Positions 14,798 to 24,107 are shown, counted from the first letter of the stretch. The stretch is DNA of 64,000 bases from JANYCG01 sp031386665 (GCA_031386665.1 JANNCN010000070.1:11225-75224), one strand, 5' to 3'. Notes: generated from the sequence alone by a model not told the origin. A program made the numbers and translations.

Positions 14798-15061
14798 ATG
14801 AAAAGCAAAAACAAGCCCGCACCAACCGCTCACGAGAAACGCCATATCGAGCGCATCGCGGCGCTGCCATGCGTCGTTTGCGACACGTATGCAGGCAGCG
14901 AGGTGCACGAGCCAGAGCAAAGTTTGTGGTTCGCCAGCATGCCTTTGTGCGCCGCCTGTCACCGTGGTGATGACGGTTGGCACGGGACAAGGTTGCGCTG
15001 GACGTTGCGAAAAATGACGGAATTGAAAGCAATCGACAAAACGTGGAGGCTGCTTTCGTGA
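14798..15061 (+). CDS. HNH-like/Ref-type zinc protein
   Basis: 87 residues from MKSKNKPAPTAHEKRHIERI. PCVVCDTYAGSEVHEPEQSL and MPLCAACHRGDDGWHGTRLR form CxxC...H...CxxCH(R)G..GWHG, the pattern of the phage recombination-enhancement (Ref/NinX-region) nucleases. It is the last gene of the right early operon. Confidence 0.7.
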   Translation: MKSKNKPAPTAHEKRHIERIAALPCVVCDTYAGSEVHEPEQSLWFASMPLCAACHRGDDGWHGTRLRWTLRKMTELKAIDKTWRLLS

Positions 15062-15354
15062 GCCAACTATTAAAGATTCTTCAATAGTTGCTCGAATTTC
15101 TCGAATAACTGCTAATAAGTCAACTAAGTCACCGACATCAATAGACCTTTCGCTATTACTTTTTGAGCAATACTTGGAGATTTGCGAATGAAAATCAATG
15201 ACCTGCCTATCGCTGCAAACTGGTTGGCAATCGCTCTTTGCCCGGACTGCTACGGACTAAAAATATACGCACAAAACCCTTGTAATTAACTTAAGTGTGT
15301 ATATAATAGAGTCATGGTAAGCAATAACGCAAACCAGCAACCGGAGAAAAGACC
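15062..15354 (+). other. intergenic region before the delayed-early promoter; one possible 33-aa frame
   Basis: An 8-base inverted repeat CAACTATT/AATAGTTG at 15064-15090 follows the HNH gene stop and could be a weak terminator. A frame at 15188-15289 with GGAG 8 bases ahead reads MKINDLPIAANWLAIALCPD then a CxxC (CPDCYGLKIY) and may be a real 33-aa protein. The rest holds the promoter at 15280-15307. The region is AT-rich compared with its surroundings. Confidence 0.45.
15280..15307 (+). promoter_or_regulatory. strong sigma70-type promoter
   Basis: TTGTAA (15280-15285) and a perfect TATAAT (15302-15307) are 16 bases apart, ahead of the gene at 15355. This is the only perfect -10 I saw in the right half of the early region, so it probably starts a separate transcript. 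Confidence 0.7.
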
Positions 15355-15594
15355 ATGAACACACCAAAAATACAGGTAATAAGGACACAAAAAGACGGCA
15401 AACCCGCCGTTGAAATTGTTGTCCGTAACTCGATGTTTAGCGCAGAATTACATGCGCTCGTTGGGAGTCTGGGATACGTTGCAACCCCAGACATCGCCAA
15501 CCGCCGCGCCATCGTTTGCACAACAGCGGAAGAAATCGACGCGGCTCGTAATCCGCTGGTGAAGTTTTTCGACGGAAAAGGGGAATGGAAATGA
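15355..15594 (+). CDS. hypothetical protein, 79 aa
   Basis: First gene after the promoter (GGAGAAAAGACC before ATG). MNTPKIQVIRTQKDGKPAVE, then MFSAELHALVGSLGYVATPD. Mixed alpha/beta, no recognised family. ATGA overlap with the next gene. Confidence 0.6.
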   Translation: MNTPKIQVIRTQKDGKPAVEIVVRNSMFSAELHALVGSLGYVATPDIANRRAIVCTTAEEIDAARNPLVKFFDGKGEWK

Positions 15595-15947
15595 GCGTTT
15601 TTGCAACGATCTACAACCAAGAATTCACGCCCCTTACTGAGGGGGCGGAAGTAGAGACCGACGCGGGTTTTCACGAGATAGAAACCCAAGCGCAGGAACT
15701 GGCGGCAGCGGGAACGAAGTGCTGCATCCGCTGGAGTCGGGACAGTGACGGCCAAGTTGCGTACTGGGGGCCAAAGGGAGCGACGTTGCAGCCGCACTGG
15801 TACGCCAAGCCGGGACGCCCGGAAGAGATGCAGGGCGGCAAGCGGCGAAACGTGTATTTGGACGATGCGAGCTTGGCCAAGGCGGTCGAGCTTGGCAATG
15901 GGAATGCCAGCGATGGCATACGAATGGCGCTGGCTCGTGCGGGCTAA
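15591..15947 (+). CDS. ribbon-helix-helix-tailed protein, 118 aa
   Basis: Start at 15591 by ATGA coupling. The last 35 residues (GGKRRNVYLDDASLAKAVEL then GNGNASDGIRMALARAG) are a textbook short RHH: one strand and two helices with the GNGN turn. The N-terminal 80 residues (CCIRWSRDSDGQVAYWGPKG) are unfamiliar. Probably a small DNA-binding regulator. Confidence 0.65.
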   Translation: MSVFATIYNQEFTPLTEGAEVETDAGFHEIETQAQELAAAGTKCCIRWSRDSDGQVAYWGPKGATLQPHWYAKPGRPEEMQGGKRRNVYLDDASLAKAVELGNGNASDGIRMALARAG

Positions 15948-15978
15948 CAATCAAGTATCCAGCAGACAAAAAGAAAAG

Positions 15979-15994
15979 CCACCCCTAGAGGTGG
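15979..15994 (+). terminator. weak hairpin after the RHH gene
   Basis: CCACC-CCTAGA-GGTGG followed by ATTTAC. Short stem and poor T-tract; may be only an attenuator. Confidence 0.35.
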
Positions 15995-16042
15995 ATTTAC
16001 AAGAATAGAACCTGAGAACTTTATTATACCGGAGCCCAAAAC

Positions 16043-16393
16043 ATGACACCAAAATCAAACCGAGAATCCGTACTTTGTGCGATTCACACGATTTGCGAAC
16101 ATCGCAGTGCGGCCAGCAAGCAGCAGATTGTTGCGATGACGGGCCTGAAGCATCAAATCGTCGATGAACACGTCAAAAATCTGCGTGAGTCTGGCAAGAT
16201 CAACATGATTGTTGGCGGTTTTTATGAGCCAGCCGACACGATGCCCGAGCGACTGGTGTCTGTGACGATTCTGCCGATGGGCCGGTACAAAATTGAAATT
16301 GGTGATCTTGTGAACGATATCAGCGGGCGTGAGGCGTTTTCGCTAGCCAAGATGATGGCGGGACAGCTAACGGCTTTCAGGGCGGGGATGTAG
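16043..16393 (+). CDS. winged-helix-type regulator, 116 aa
   Basis: GGAG 8 bases before ATG. RESVLCAIHTICEHRSAASK then QQIVAMTGLKHQIVDEHVKN and LRESGKINMIVGGFYEP look like a winged helix (helix, recognition helix, wing). The C-terminal half ends GREAFSLAKMMAGQLTAFRA. Sits where late regulators (Q-type) are often coded, but I see no Q motif. Confidence 0.55.
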   Translation: MTPKSNRESVLCAIHTICEHRSAASKQQIVAMTGLKHQIVDEHVKNLRESGKINMIVGGFYEPADTMPERLVSVTILPMGRYKIEIGDLVNDISGREAFSLAKMMAGQLTAFRAGM

Positions 16394-16396
16394 GCT

Positions 16397-16999
16397 ATGA
16401 GCATGAAACACAAAATATCAGAATTGACAGGAAATCTGCTCGACCAAGCGGTGGCTTTGGCCGAGGGGTTTGCGTTGGTGTCCCAACGTCAAATTTACGC
16501 AGCATGCCCGGTGCGCAAAGTGCTGGCGAATAAATCGACACACCCAAGCATGGATGCTGTGATTTACCACCCATCCGAAAAAACTGACGAAGAAGGTTGG
16601 CATAACCAAGAATATACGCCATCAACCAACTGGGCTCAAGGCGGGCCAATCAAAGAAGAAAATCGTGTCGGCACCTACTGGATTGAGGAAGAAAACCAGT
16701 GGCGAGCGGGCATTTCGATGCACGACTACACACCGGAATTTAATATTTCCCAGCAGCATGGCCCAACCGAACTAGTTGCCGCCATGCGGACATTTGTGCG
16801 CAGAAAGTTTGGGGAAGAGGTTGAACTCGATCTGACCGCAGGGGAGCCTGAACACATCCAGATCAGCGACATCCCCGAGCCGAGGCGAACCCTGTTTCTG
16901 GAAGGCCTGAAAGGCGCGCAGATGCCAGTCGTTGAAGGCAGGGGGCCTTGTGCTTATTGGGCGGACTGGGTAAAATTCTCACGGGGTGGAGAAGGGTAA
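16397..16999 (+). CDS. NinX/DUF2591-like protein
   Basis: 200 residues. ISELTGNLLDQAVALAEGF near the start and YTPSTNWAQGGPIKEENRV are the two DUF2591 signatures (ELTGxxLDxxVAxAEG; YSPSTDWxQGGPIIE). The C-terminal part has GPTELVAAMRTFVRRKFGEE. The family is widespread in phages; function unknown. Confidence 0.75.
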   Translation: MSMKHKISELTGNLLDQAVALAEGFALVSQRQIYAACPVRKVLANKSTHPSMDAVIYHPSEKTDEEGWHNQEYTPSTNWAQGGPIKEENRVGTYWIEEENQWRAGISMHDYTPEFNISQQHGPTELVAAMRTFVRRKFGEEVELDLTAGEPEHIQISDIPEPRRTLFLEGLKGAQMPVVEGRGPCAYWADWVKFSRGGEG

Positions 17000-17106
17000 G
17001 CAACCTGGAACCGGCCCGGTCACTTCGGTGACTGGTCGGTCGGCCACCCCACCTAACAGAAACACAGCATGATTTCCGCACCGATTCAATCCGGCACCAA
17101 GGCTGA

Positions 17107-17138
17107 GCCCAAGCTGGAACCCCAGTCTGGGCTTTTTT
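17107..17138 (+). terminator. rho-independent terminator before the late genes
   Basis: GCCCAAGCTGG-AACC-CCAGTCTGGGC (17107-17132) with TTTTTT. Stem of 11 positions with one mismatch. It lies directly before the first C8TAGGG motif and separates early from late genes. Confidence 0.85.
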
Positions 17139-17141
17139 ACG

Positions 17142-17156
17142 CCCCCCCCTAGGGTT
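17142..17156 (+). promoter_or_regulatory. C-tract TAGGG motif, copy 1 (C8)
   Basis: C8-TAGGGTTCG between the terminator and terS. A hairpin CCCGGAT/ATCCGGG (17168-17190 region) follows about 14 bases later and covers the terS start codon. Confidence 0.6.
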
Positions 17157-17173
17157 CGCATAATCCCACCCGG

Positions 17174-17875
17174 ATGAACACAATCCGGGGAATGACAGCA
17201 TCAAAACCTAAGACAGCCAATACCAGGCCGCGCGATGCAGCTGCTGGCGTTGCTCCAAAACGCCCAAAGATTGACTGGGAAGCCGTAGAGCGGGACTACC
17301 GAACGGGAAAACACACCCTGCGAGAGTTGGAAGCGCAACATTATGTTTCGTATGCGGAAATCAGCCGCAAAGCCAAGAAACTCGGGTGGACAAAGGATTT
17401 GCGAGAGGTCATCAAGCAGGCCACCAACGCTGCTTTGTTACGTGAAAGCATAACAACAGCGCAAAAGGACGTAACAGAGACGATTCTTGTTGCGGCTGAG
17501 ATCGGCAAGTACGTGATCCTGGGCCACCGCACCGGCTTGAACCGCTTGACTGAAGTGAAGATCAAACTGCTGGCTCAAATCGAGCAGGCGGTTGAAAACA
17601 TGGTGGATCTGGCCGAGGTCATTGACATGGTGCGCAATCCCGACAAACAGGGCATGGATCGCGCCAATGATGCCTTGCGCAAGGCCATGGAGCGTGGAGC
17701 GCTGGTGGATGATCTTAAGAAGCTCGCTGATGTGGATGAGAAGGTGCGCAAGGGTGAGCGGGAGGCCTTCAGCCTTGACGATATGCCTGACCCCGATAGC
17801 GCCCCCGACCGGACAATGAGCGACGCCGAATTGGCGGTTCGCCTTGAGCATTTGTTCGATCGGGTGAAGCGATGA
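17174..17875 (+). CDS. terminase small subunit
   Basis: 233 residues (a second ATG at 17192 is possible). The N-terminal third has a DNA-binding helix-turn-helix: KIDWEAVERDYRTGKHTLRE, LEAQHYVSYAEISRKAKKLG, then WTKDL. The middle is an oligomerisation-type helical block, the end acidic (SLDDMPDPDSAPD). It overlaps the large subunit gene by ATGA, the usual order. Recognises phage DNA for packaging. Confidence 0.8.
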   Translation: MNTIRGMTASKPKTANTRPRDAAAGVAPKRPKIDWEAVERDYRTGKHTLRELEAQHYVSYAEISRKAKKLGWTKDLREVIKQATNAALLRESITTAQKDVTETILVAAEIGKYVILGHRTGLNRLTEVKIKLLAQIEQAVENMVDLAEVIDMVRNPDKQGMDRANDALRKAMERGALVDDLKKLADVDEKVRKGEREAFSLDDMPDPDSAPDRTMSDAELAVRLEHLFDRVKR

Positions 17876-19395
17876 GCGTGGCCGAGCAAACCCGGCTGGT
17901 TGCCGGCATGACAAAAGCGCAAAAATTGTCAGCAGCCAAACTGCTTCTTTCAAACCAGCCTATTTGGGTTCCTCAAGCCGGGCCACAACGCATGGCGTTT
18001 GAGTCCCAAGCCGACATCCTGTTCTACGGCGGCGCGGCGGGAGGCGGTAAGACCGACCTACTTATGGGCTTATGCCTGACCGAGCAGGAGCATTCGATCA
18101 TCTTCCGGCGTGAAGCGGTGCAATTGATCGGCATCGAAGAGCGCATGACCAAGATTACGGGCTCCCGTCACGGCTACAACAGCACAACCGGGGTATGGCG
18201 ACTGCCTGGCGGCAAGGTAATGGAATTGGGTAGCGTCAAAGAGCCAAACGACTGGATGAAGTACCAAGGCCGTCCCCATGACGCCAAGCTATTTGACGAA
18301 ATTACCCACTTCACCGAGCTTCAATTCCGCACTTTGATTGGATGGCTGCGCTCTGACAACCCAGATGTACGTCAACGTGTAGTGTGTGCCGGGAACCCGC
18401 CGACCTCCAGCGATGGCTCATGGGTTAAACGGTACTGGGCTGCGTGGCTGGACAAAAACCACCCCAATCCAGCAAGACCGGGTGAACTGCGCTGGTATGT
18501 GACCAGTGAGGCGGGCGATGACATGGAGGTGCCCAGCGGTGATTCGGTCAAGGTCGGCTCTGACTGGTTCACCCCAAAAAGCCGGACATTCATCCCATCG
18601 AGCGTAGATGACAACCTGTTTCTGAGCTCCACAGGCTACAAAGCCACCCTACAATCACTTCCAGAACCATTGCGCAGTCAGATGCTGCGTGGCGACTTCA
18701 ATGCTGGTGCGAGTGACCCGGCCTGGCAGTTGATACCCACCCAGTGGCTTAAAGATGCCCAGGCAAGGTGGGTTAAAAAAGACGCAAAAGGCCCAATGAC
18801 TGCGATTGGCTTTGACCCGGCGCGCGGAGGTGCTGACAAGAGTTGTGCAGCACGCAGGCATGGCCAATGGTTCGATGTGCCAATTTCCGTACCGGGATCA
18901 GTCACAGTCGATGGCCCAACAGCAGCAGGCTTCATTGTCCCGTTGATCCGCAACGGTGCGTGCGTTTGCGTTGACTCGATTGGCATAGGATCAAGCGCAC
19001 TGGATTTCATACGAGGGCTTAACCTTCTGGTTTTGCCGGTGGTGGGGTCTGCCGCCAGCGGCCTGGCTGACAAGGCTGGTCAGCTCCGCTTTCGCAACAA
19101 GCGCGCGGAAATGTACTGGCTGATGCGTGAGGCACTAGACCCAACCAACCCAGACCCCATCTCTCTACCTCCAGACCAAGAACTTTTGGCTGACCTGGGC
19201 GCTGTTCAATACAAAGTGGTGACCATGGGAAAGGTCGCGGCCATTCAAATCCGCGACAAAGACGAGATACGCGAGGTGCTCGGACGATCCCCAGACAAAG
19301 GGGATGCTGTGGCCATGACGTTTGTTGGTGGTATTCCCAACCCAGAAACGATGCGCGATTACTCACCTCCACCCCCGCCAGATTGGCGCATGTAG
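17872..19395 (+). CDS. terL: terminase large subunit
   Basis: 507 residues. Walker A GGAAGGGKT at 53-61, Walker B KLFDE at about 139-143, then the C-terminal RNase H-like nuclease with acidic residues in GFDPARGG, VDSIGIGSS and KGDAVAM. Pumps DNA into the prohead and cuts it. Coupled to terS by ATGA. Confidence 0.93.
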   Translation: MSVAEQTRLVAGMTKAQKLSAAKLLLSNQPIWVPQAGPQRMAFESQADILFYGGAAGGGKTDLLMGLCLTEQEHSIIFRREAVQLIGIEERMTKITGSRHGYNSTTGVWRLPGGKVMELGSVKEPNDWMKYQGRPHDAKLFDEITHFTELQFRTLIGWLRSDNPDVRQRVVCAGNPPTSSDGSWVKRYWAAWLDKNHPNPARPGELRWYVTSEAGDDMEVPSGDSVKVGSDWFTPKSRTFIPSSVDDNLFLSSTGYKATLQSLPEPLRSQMLRGDFNAGASDPAWQLIPTQWLKDAQARWVKKDAKGPMTAIGFDPARGGADKSCAARRHGQWFDVPISVPGSVTVDGPTAAGFIVPLIRNGACVCVDSIGIGSSALDFIRGLNLLVLPVVGSAASGLADKAGQLRFRNKRAEMYWLMREALDPTNPDPISLPPDQELLADLGAVQYKVVTMGKVAAIQIRDKDEIREVLGRSPDKGDAVAMTFVGGIPNPETMRDYSPPPPPDWRM

Positions 19396-19404
19396 GACTT
19401 GAAA

Positions 19405-21654
19405 ATGATCCATTCCATTAGCCCCGAGACCATGAAGGCCAGCGACCAACCCGACGCATCCGGCTTGTCGTTGACTCAGTTCACCAAGATTTTCAACGAG
19501 ATCCAGAACCAGCCAGCCTGGCGCACAAAGGCCGATAAGTGGATGGACTATGTGGATGGCAACCAACTTGACAGCGAGATTTTGCAAAAGCAGAAAGCGT
19601 TTGGCATCCCGCCCGCAATTGAGCCATTGATCGGCCCTGCGATTGATGCCGTGCTGGGCTTGGAAGCTAAGACTCGGACGGATTGGCGCATCACGCCGGA
19701 TGGAGAAGAGGGCGAAGAGGTCGCCGCTGCGCTGAATTTCAAGGTCAACCAGGCAGAGCGGAAATCAGGCGCGGATAAGGCCTGTTCCGATGCATTCCTG
19801 CCTCAATTGGCCGTGGGTGTTGGCTGGGTCGAGGTAGCACGCGAGTCAGACCCGTTCAAATTCCCTTACCGCTGCACCGCCATCCATCGAAACGAAATCT
19901 GGTGGGACATGCTGGACAAGGAGCCGGGGCTTCCTAAAGCCCGGTGGCTGGTGCGAAGACGCTGGACAGACTCGGAGCAGGTCAAACTCAAGTTTCCGCA
20001 GCACAAAGACTTGATCACGCGCACCATGGGTGGCTGGACGGGCAACCAAGAGCCTACGACAGACGGCGGCACTTCGACTATGCTGGCCACGAGCTGGGAT
20101 GATGAGCGCGGCTGGAGCATTGAAGAGCAGGAGTGGCGCGACCAGGAGAACGGGCGAATCTGCTTGTTTGAAGTCTGGTATCGCCGCTGGGAGTCGGTAA
20201 CCGTCCTAAAAATGCCTGATGGCCGCGTGGTTGAGTACAACGACAAGATGGCGGCGCATGTGATTGCCGTTGCTCAAGGGCACGTCAAACCCGTCAACAC
20301 GGTGGTGGCTCGCATGTACATCAGTTTCTGGGCGGGGCCTCACAAACTGTATGACGGCAAGACGCCTTATCGACACTTGGACTTCCCGTACGTGCAGTTC
20401 ATCGGCAAGCGGGAAGATCGTACAGGCGTACCCTACGGCGCGGTCAAGGGGATGATGTACCTGCAAGACAACGTGAACAGTGCCATCAGCAAAATTCGCT
20501 GGGGCTTGTCCGCAACTCGAACGATCCGCACCAAAGGTGCTGTGATGTACTCGGACGAGGTGTTTCGACAGCAGGCCAGCCGGGTCGATGCGGACATCGT
20601 GCTCAATGCCGAGCACATGGCCCAGCCAGGAGCAACGTTCAAGGTTGAGCGTGATTTTCAACTTACCGAGCAGCAATACAAGATGCTGGCGGACTCGCGC
20701 AACGGCATTCAGCGCGCCAGCGGCATCACCGCCGGGTTTCAAGGTCAGCAAGGTACTGCGACCAGCGGCGTGCAGGAATCAACCCAGATTGAGCAGGCTA
20801 CCCAGAGCTTGGCCAGTTTGATGGACAACTTCAAATTTGCGCGCACAAAAGTAGGTGAACTGCTGATGTCGTTGATTATTGAGGACATGATTGGCAAGCC
20901 TGAGACGGTGATTGTTAAGGGCAGCGCCATGCGCCAAGACCGCACGATTCAACTCAACGTTCCGATGACTGACCCCGAAACGGGAATACAGTATTTGAAC
21001 AATGACGTGGAGCGCATTCGCCTGAAAGTGGCGATGAATGATGTGCCAAGCACCCCGAGCTTCAGGACGCAGCAGCTTGCCGCAATGTCGGAAGCCTTTA
21101 AGTCGATGCCGCAGGAGTTCCAGGTCGTGGCCCTGCCTCACCTGTTGAGCCTGATGGATGTACCCAACAAGGACGAGCTAATTGAGGACATCAAGAATGC
21201 CCAGACTCAGATGAGTCCCGAAGCGATCCAGCAAAAGATTGACGAAGCCGTGAAGATGGCGCTGAACCAATCAGACCACGATTTGCGAGCGCGCGAGCTT
21301 GACCTGAAGTACGCGCCGGACAAATTGCTGGCTGAAATTAAGAAGCTGGTGAGTGAAACCGTGAAGAACGGCGTGCAGAGCGCCTACGCCGCGATGCAAG
21401 CCGGGCAGGTTATCGCCACGATGCCGCAGATTGCTCCTATCGCTGACGTGGTGATGCAGTCGGCAGGGTACCGTGCGCCAGTCCCTGGTGGGCAAGACCC
21501 GAACTACCCGCAACCCGTGGGAATTGAGGTTGCACCCTTGGATGTGACGGCTAACACCAGCCCCCAAATGCCCCCAGTTCCACAGCAAACGGCCATGCAG
21601 GGGATTGAGACAGCCACACCATCAGACAACATTTCAGAACCTACCCCCCCCTAG
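19405..21654 (+). CDS. portal protein (P22 gp1-like)
   Basis: 749 residues; start at ATG 19405 with AGGA 7 bases ahead. FTKIFNEIQNQPAWRTKADK, DYVDGNQLDSEIL, GRPAIEPLIGPAID-type segment and VGVGWVEVARESDPFKFPYR followed by NEIWWDM are typical of P22-like portals, and the length agrees (P22 about 725). A coiled segment (about 580-680) and a Pro/Thr-rich tail follow. The stop TAG lies inside the second C8TAGGG motif. Confidence 0.88.
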   Translation: MIHSISPETMKASDQPDASGLSLTQFTKIFNEIQNQPAWRTKADKWMDYVDGNQLDSEILQKQKAFGIPPAIEPLIGPAIDAVLGLEAKTRTDWRITPDGEEGEEVAAALNFKVNQAERKSGADKACSDAFLPQLAVGVGWVEVARESDPFKFPYRCTAIHRNEIWWDMLDKEPGLPKARWLVRRRWTDSEQVKLKFPQHKDLITRTMGGWTGNQEPTTDGGTSTMLATSWDDERGWSIEEQEWRDQENGRICLFEVWYRRWESVTVLKMPDGRVVEYNDKMAAHVIAVAQGHVKPVNTVVARMYISFWAGPHKLYDGKTPYRHLDFPYVQFIGKREDRTGVPYGAVKGMMYLQDNVNSAISKIRWGLSATRTIRTKGAVMYSDEVFRQQASRVDADIVLNAEHMAQPGATFKVERDFQLTEQQYKMLADSRNGIQRASGITAGFQGQQGTATSGVQESTQIEQATQSLASLMDNFKFARTKVGELLMSLIIEDMIGKPETVIVKGSAMRQDRTIQLNVPMTDPETGIQYLNNDVERIRLKVAMNDVPSTPSFRTQQLAAMSEAFKSMPQEFQVVALPHLLSLMDVPNKDELIEDIKNAQTQMSPEAIQQKIDEAVKMALNQSDHDLRARELDLKYAPDKLLAEIKKLVSETVKNGVQSAYAAMQAGQVIATMPQIAPIADVVMQSAGYRAPVPGGQDPNYPQPVGIEVAPLDVTANTSPQMPPVPQQTAMQGIETATPSDNISEPTPP

Positions 21655-21660
21655 GGTTTG
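21644..21660 (+). promoter_or_regulatory. C-tract TAGGG motif, copy 2 (C8)
   Basis: C8-TAGGGTTTG; its TAG is the stop codon of the portal gene. A 160-base structured gap follows. Confidence 0.65.
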
Positions 21661-21839
21661 TTTAACGGTTTCAATTTCGGCACAGTCACATCCGCAACGT
21701 CGTGAGACGTAGCCAGTGATCCGCAACATCGTGAGATGTCGCAGTCCCACAAGACGGAGAGGAGGGGGATTCATGCCCCCGACTCGTAACAGTAAGCCCT
21801 TCACGCGGCCACGGCGATATGTGGCAAGGGGTTGAACGG
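21655..21839 (+). other. structured leader upstream of the scaffold gene, with tandem GTGA-loop hairpins
   Basis: No gene. Two copies of a near-identical 24-28-base unit hold hairpins ACGTC-GTGA-GACGT (21697-21710) and ACATC-GTGA-GATGT (21726-21739); the one stem position that differs is changed on both arms (G-C to A-T), and both loops are GNRA type. A third hairpin GGGGG-ATTCATG-CCCCC lies at about 21764-21780. Confidence 0.7.
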
Positions 21840-22760
21840 ATGAATCAAGAAGAGTATTTCCTGGCTAACCAGGTTGACGGTGTTTTGAATTCGGAGCAAA
21901 CGATGCGCATGCTCGATTTGCCAGAGGGCGATAGCACGCAAGTGCAAAGCAGTGTGCCCGACGCTGCAACCGAACCAGAACCGAAAGCCGAAGTGGCAAA
22001 AGCAGAGCCTGAAGCTGAAAAGCCACAGGTAATTCTCGCTAAGGACGGTGTTCACACCATCCCTTTTGAGAAGCTGACTGAAGCAAGGGAGTCTGAGCAG
22101 ACTTGGAAATCTTTAGCCGCCAAACAGGCGCGGGAACTGGAAGCCCTCAAGCAACCAGCCGCACTGCCAGTGGTTCCCGAGGCGGCAACGTCAGCGGTGG
22201 ATTTCGGTGATTACTCAGACGAGGCGATCCGGGCGGGTGTTGAAAAAATGGTGGCCGCCCAAGCGGTGGCTATCGAGGCAAAGTTTGAAGCGAAATTGGC
22301 CGCCGTTTTGGAGCCTATCCAACGGAACAAGGTCGAGGCCGAGGCAAACGAGCATTTTTCGACTATTTCCAAAGCGCACCCGGATGTTGAGTCAGTAGTA
22401 CAGAGCAAACAGATGAACGATTGGATTGAGGCTCAACCCAGCTTCAGCCGCCCCGCTATCCGCGCGGTGATTGATGGTGGGACAGCTCCCGAGGTGATCG
22501 AGCTTTTGACTGCTTTCAAGTCTGCAACAGGGGTACTCACAGCAGGGGATGGGAAACCAGACCCAGCAACGGCTGCGAAAGCGGCAATTGCCAAAGCTCA
22601 GTCTGCGCCGCCTACGAGCCTGTCGGAAATCCCGGCAGGTTCGGCGGCACACCATGACCAGGGCGAGGCAGTGTTGGAGATGTCAACGGCGGGGTTGATG
22701 AGTATGTTCGATGGCAAATCGCCCGATCAAATTAAAACCCTTCTGAACCGGTCAATTTAG
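21840..22760 (+). CDS. probable scaffold / capsid assembly protein
   Basis: 306 residues from ATG 21840 (AAGGGG 8 bases ahead). Acidic, Glu/Ala/Lys-rich with a coiled-coil stretch (about 95-190), a Pro/Glu linker (EPEPKAEVAKAEPEAEKP) and a helical end. Position between portal and major capsid protein plus this composition is what scaffolds look like; no sequence motif proves it. Confidence 0.65.
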   Translation: MNQEEYFLANQVDGVLNSEQTMRMLDLPEGDSTQVQSSVPDAATEPEPKAEVAKAEPEAEKPQVILAKDGVHTIPFEKLTEARESEQTWKSLAAKQARELEALKQPAALPVVPEAATSAVDFGDYSDEAIRAGVEKMVAAQAVAIEAKFEAKLAAVLEPIQRNKVEAEANEHFSTISKAHPDVESVVQSKQMNDWIEAQPSFSRPAIRAVIDGGTAPEVIELLTAFKSATGVLTAGDGKPDPATAAKAAIAKAQSAPPTSLSEIPAGSAAHHDQGEAVLEMSTAGLMSMFDGKSPDQIKTLLNRSI

Positions 22761-22772
22761 ACCTTTTGTAAA

Positions 22773-22792
22773 GCATCGCTGTGAAGCGATGC
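22773..22792 (+). other. hairpin ahead of the major capsid gene
   Basis: GCATCGC-TGTGAA-GCGATGC, a 7-base perfect stem without T-tract, 24 bases before the capsid start. May be a processing or stability element. Confidence 0.5.
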
Positions 22793-22816
22793 CAGTCCCT
22801 TTGAAGGAGTTTACGT

Positions 22817-24097
22817 ATGCCTACCAATCTTTCCTACGGTTCGCCGCAGGCCATCAAAATCCAGTCGGCTGGACTCTTTGCTGCCAACATGCAGCGCAAC
22901 ACGACCCTGAACCGCTTGACGGGTAAATTCCCGCAACAAGCTGACGCCGAGCAGACGATGCGTAAGCAGTCGTCTAACGAAATGCCAATTGTTCGCTGCA
23001 TGGACTTGCAAAAAATGGCAGGCGACGAAATCACGTTTGACCTGATCAACCCAATGGGCGGTAAGCCCATTATGGGTAGTCGCAATGCAGAAGGTTTGGG
23101 GCGCTCGATGAGCTTCAGCCAAGACCGGTTGCGCATCAACCAGGCACGTTACCCGATTTCAGCCGGTGACACCATGACCCAGCAGCGCACGCCGCACCAG
23201 TTGCGCGCCTTGGGCCGTGCTTTGGGCGAAAACTATATGAATCGCCTGAGTGACCAGCAAATTCTGGTGCACATGGCGGGCGCACGCGGCTTTCACGACA
23301 ACATTGAGTGGGCCGTCCCTAAAGCCAGCGATGCCGACTTTGCCGAAATCATGGTCAACCCAGTCAAGGCACCGACCAAAAACCGGCACTTTATGTCAAC
23401 GGGTTCCGGCATTGAAACCATCAAGGCTGCGGCGAATGAAATCAGCATCGCTTCGAGCGACTTGATGAACACGGCAGTGGTGGACAACATCCGCACGATC
23501 TTGGACTCCATGGCTGTGCCACCGCCCCCAGTGGTGTTCGAGGGCGACCAAGCCGCTGCGGATGCGCCTTTGCGGGTGTTGCTGGTGTCAAGCGAGCAGT
23601 ACACCTCGTTTCAGCAGTCCAACTCGGGCAGCTTCCGAACCTTCCAGGCAAACGCGATGGCGCGCAGCCAGATCGCTGGCAACAACCCGTTGTTCCGTGG
23701 TGATGTCGGTCTGTGGAATGGTATCTTGATCGTGAAGATGCCCAAGCCGATCCGGTTTTTTGCCGGTGACAGCCTGCGCTGGTGCTCTAGCTTCACTTCA
23801 GAAGCTGAAACTGCGACCGATTTGGTTCCCGCAGCATTCGGTGCCGGGTTTGCGGTTGACCGCGCTATTCTGTTGGGTGGTCAAGCACTGGCCGAGGCTT
23901 GGGGCAAGCACACCAAAACCGGCATGCCTTACTTCTTTTCGGAGAAGGAACTGGATCATGGCGACAAACTGGAATTGTTGCTCGGCATGATCAATGGTCG
24001 CTCAAAGATTCGCTTTGAAATCGACCACGGCGACACCAAGCAGTTCACCGACTACGGCGTGATTGCAATCGACACCGCTGTCGCCCTCAACAGCTAA
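22817..24097 (+). CDS. major capsid protein, N4-gp56 family
   Basis: 426 residues, strong GGAG before ATG. SYGSPQAIKIQSAGLFAANM, QQADAEQTMRKQSSNEMPIV, MGGKPIMGSRNAEGLGRSMS, ISAGDTMTQQRTPHQLRALG and DRAILLGGQALAEAWG match the N4-gp56 major capsid family (HK97 fold). Flanked by structured gaps on both sides, consistent with high expression. Confidence 0.88.
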   Translation: MPTNLSYGSPQAIKIQSAGLFAANMQRNTTLNRLTGKFPQQADAEQTMRKQSSNEMPIVRCMDLQKMAGDEITFDLINPMGGKPIMGSRNAEGLGRSMSFSQDRLRINQARYPISAGDTMTQQRTPHQLRALGRALGENYMNRLSDQQILVHMAGARGFHDNIEWAVPKASDADFAEIMVNPVKAPTKNRHFMSTGSGIETIKAAANEISIASSDLMNTAVVDNIRTILDSMAVPPPPVVFEGDQAAADAPLRVLLVSSEQYTSFQQSNSGSFRTFQANAMARSQIAGNNPLFRGDVGLWNGILIVKMPKPIRFFAGDSLRWCSSFTSEAETATDLVPAAFGAGFAVDRAILLGGQALAEAWGKHTKTGMPYFFSEKELDHGDKLELLLGMINGRSKIRFEIDHGDTKQFTDYGVIAIDTAVALNS

Positions 24098-24107
24098 TCC
24101 AAATGAC

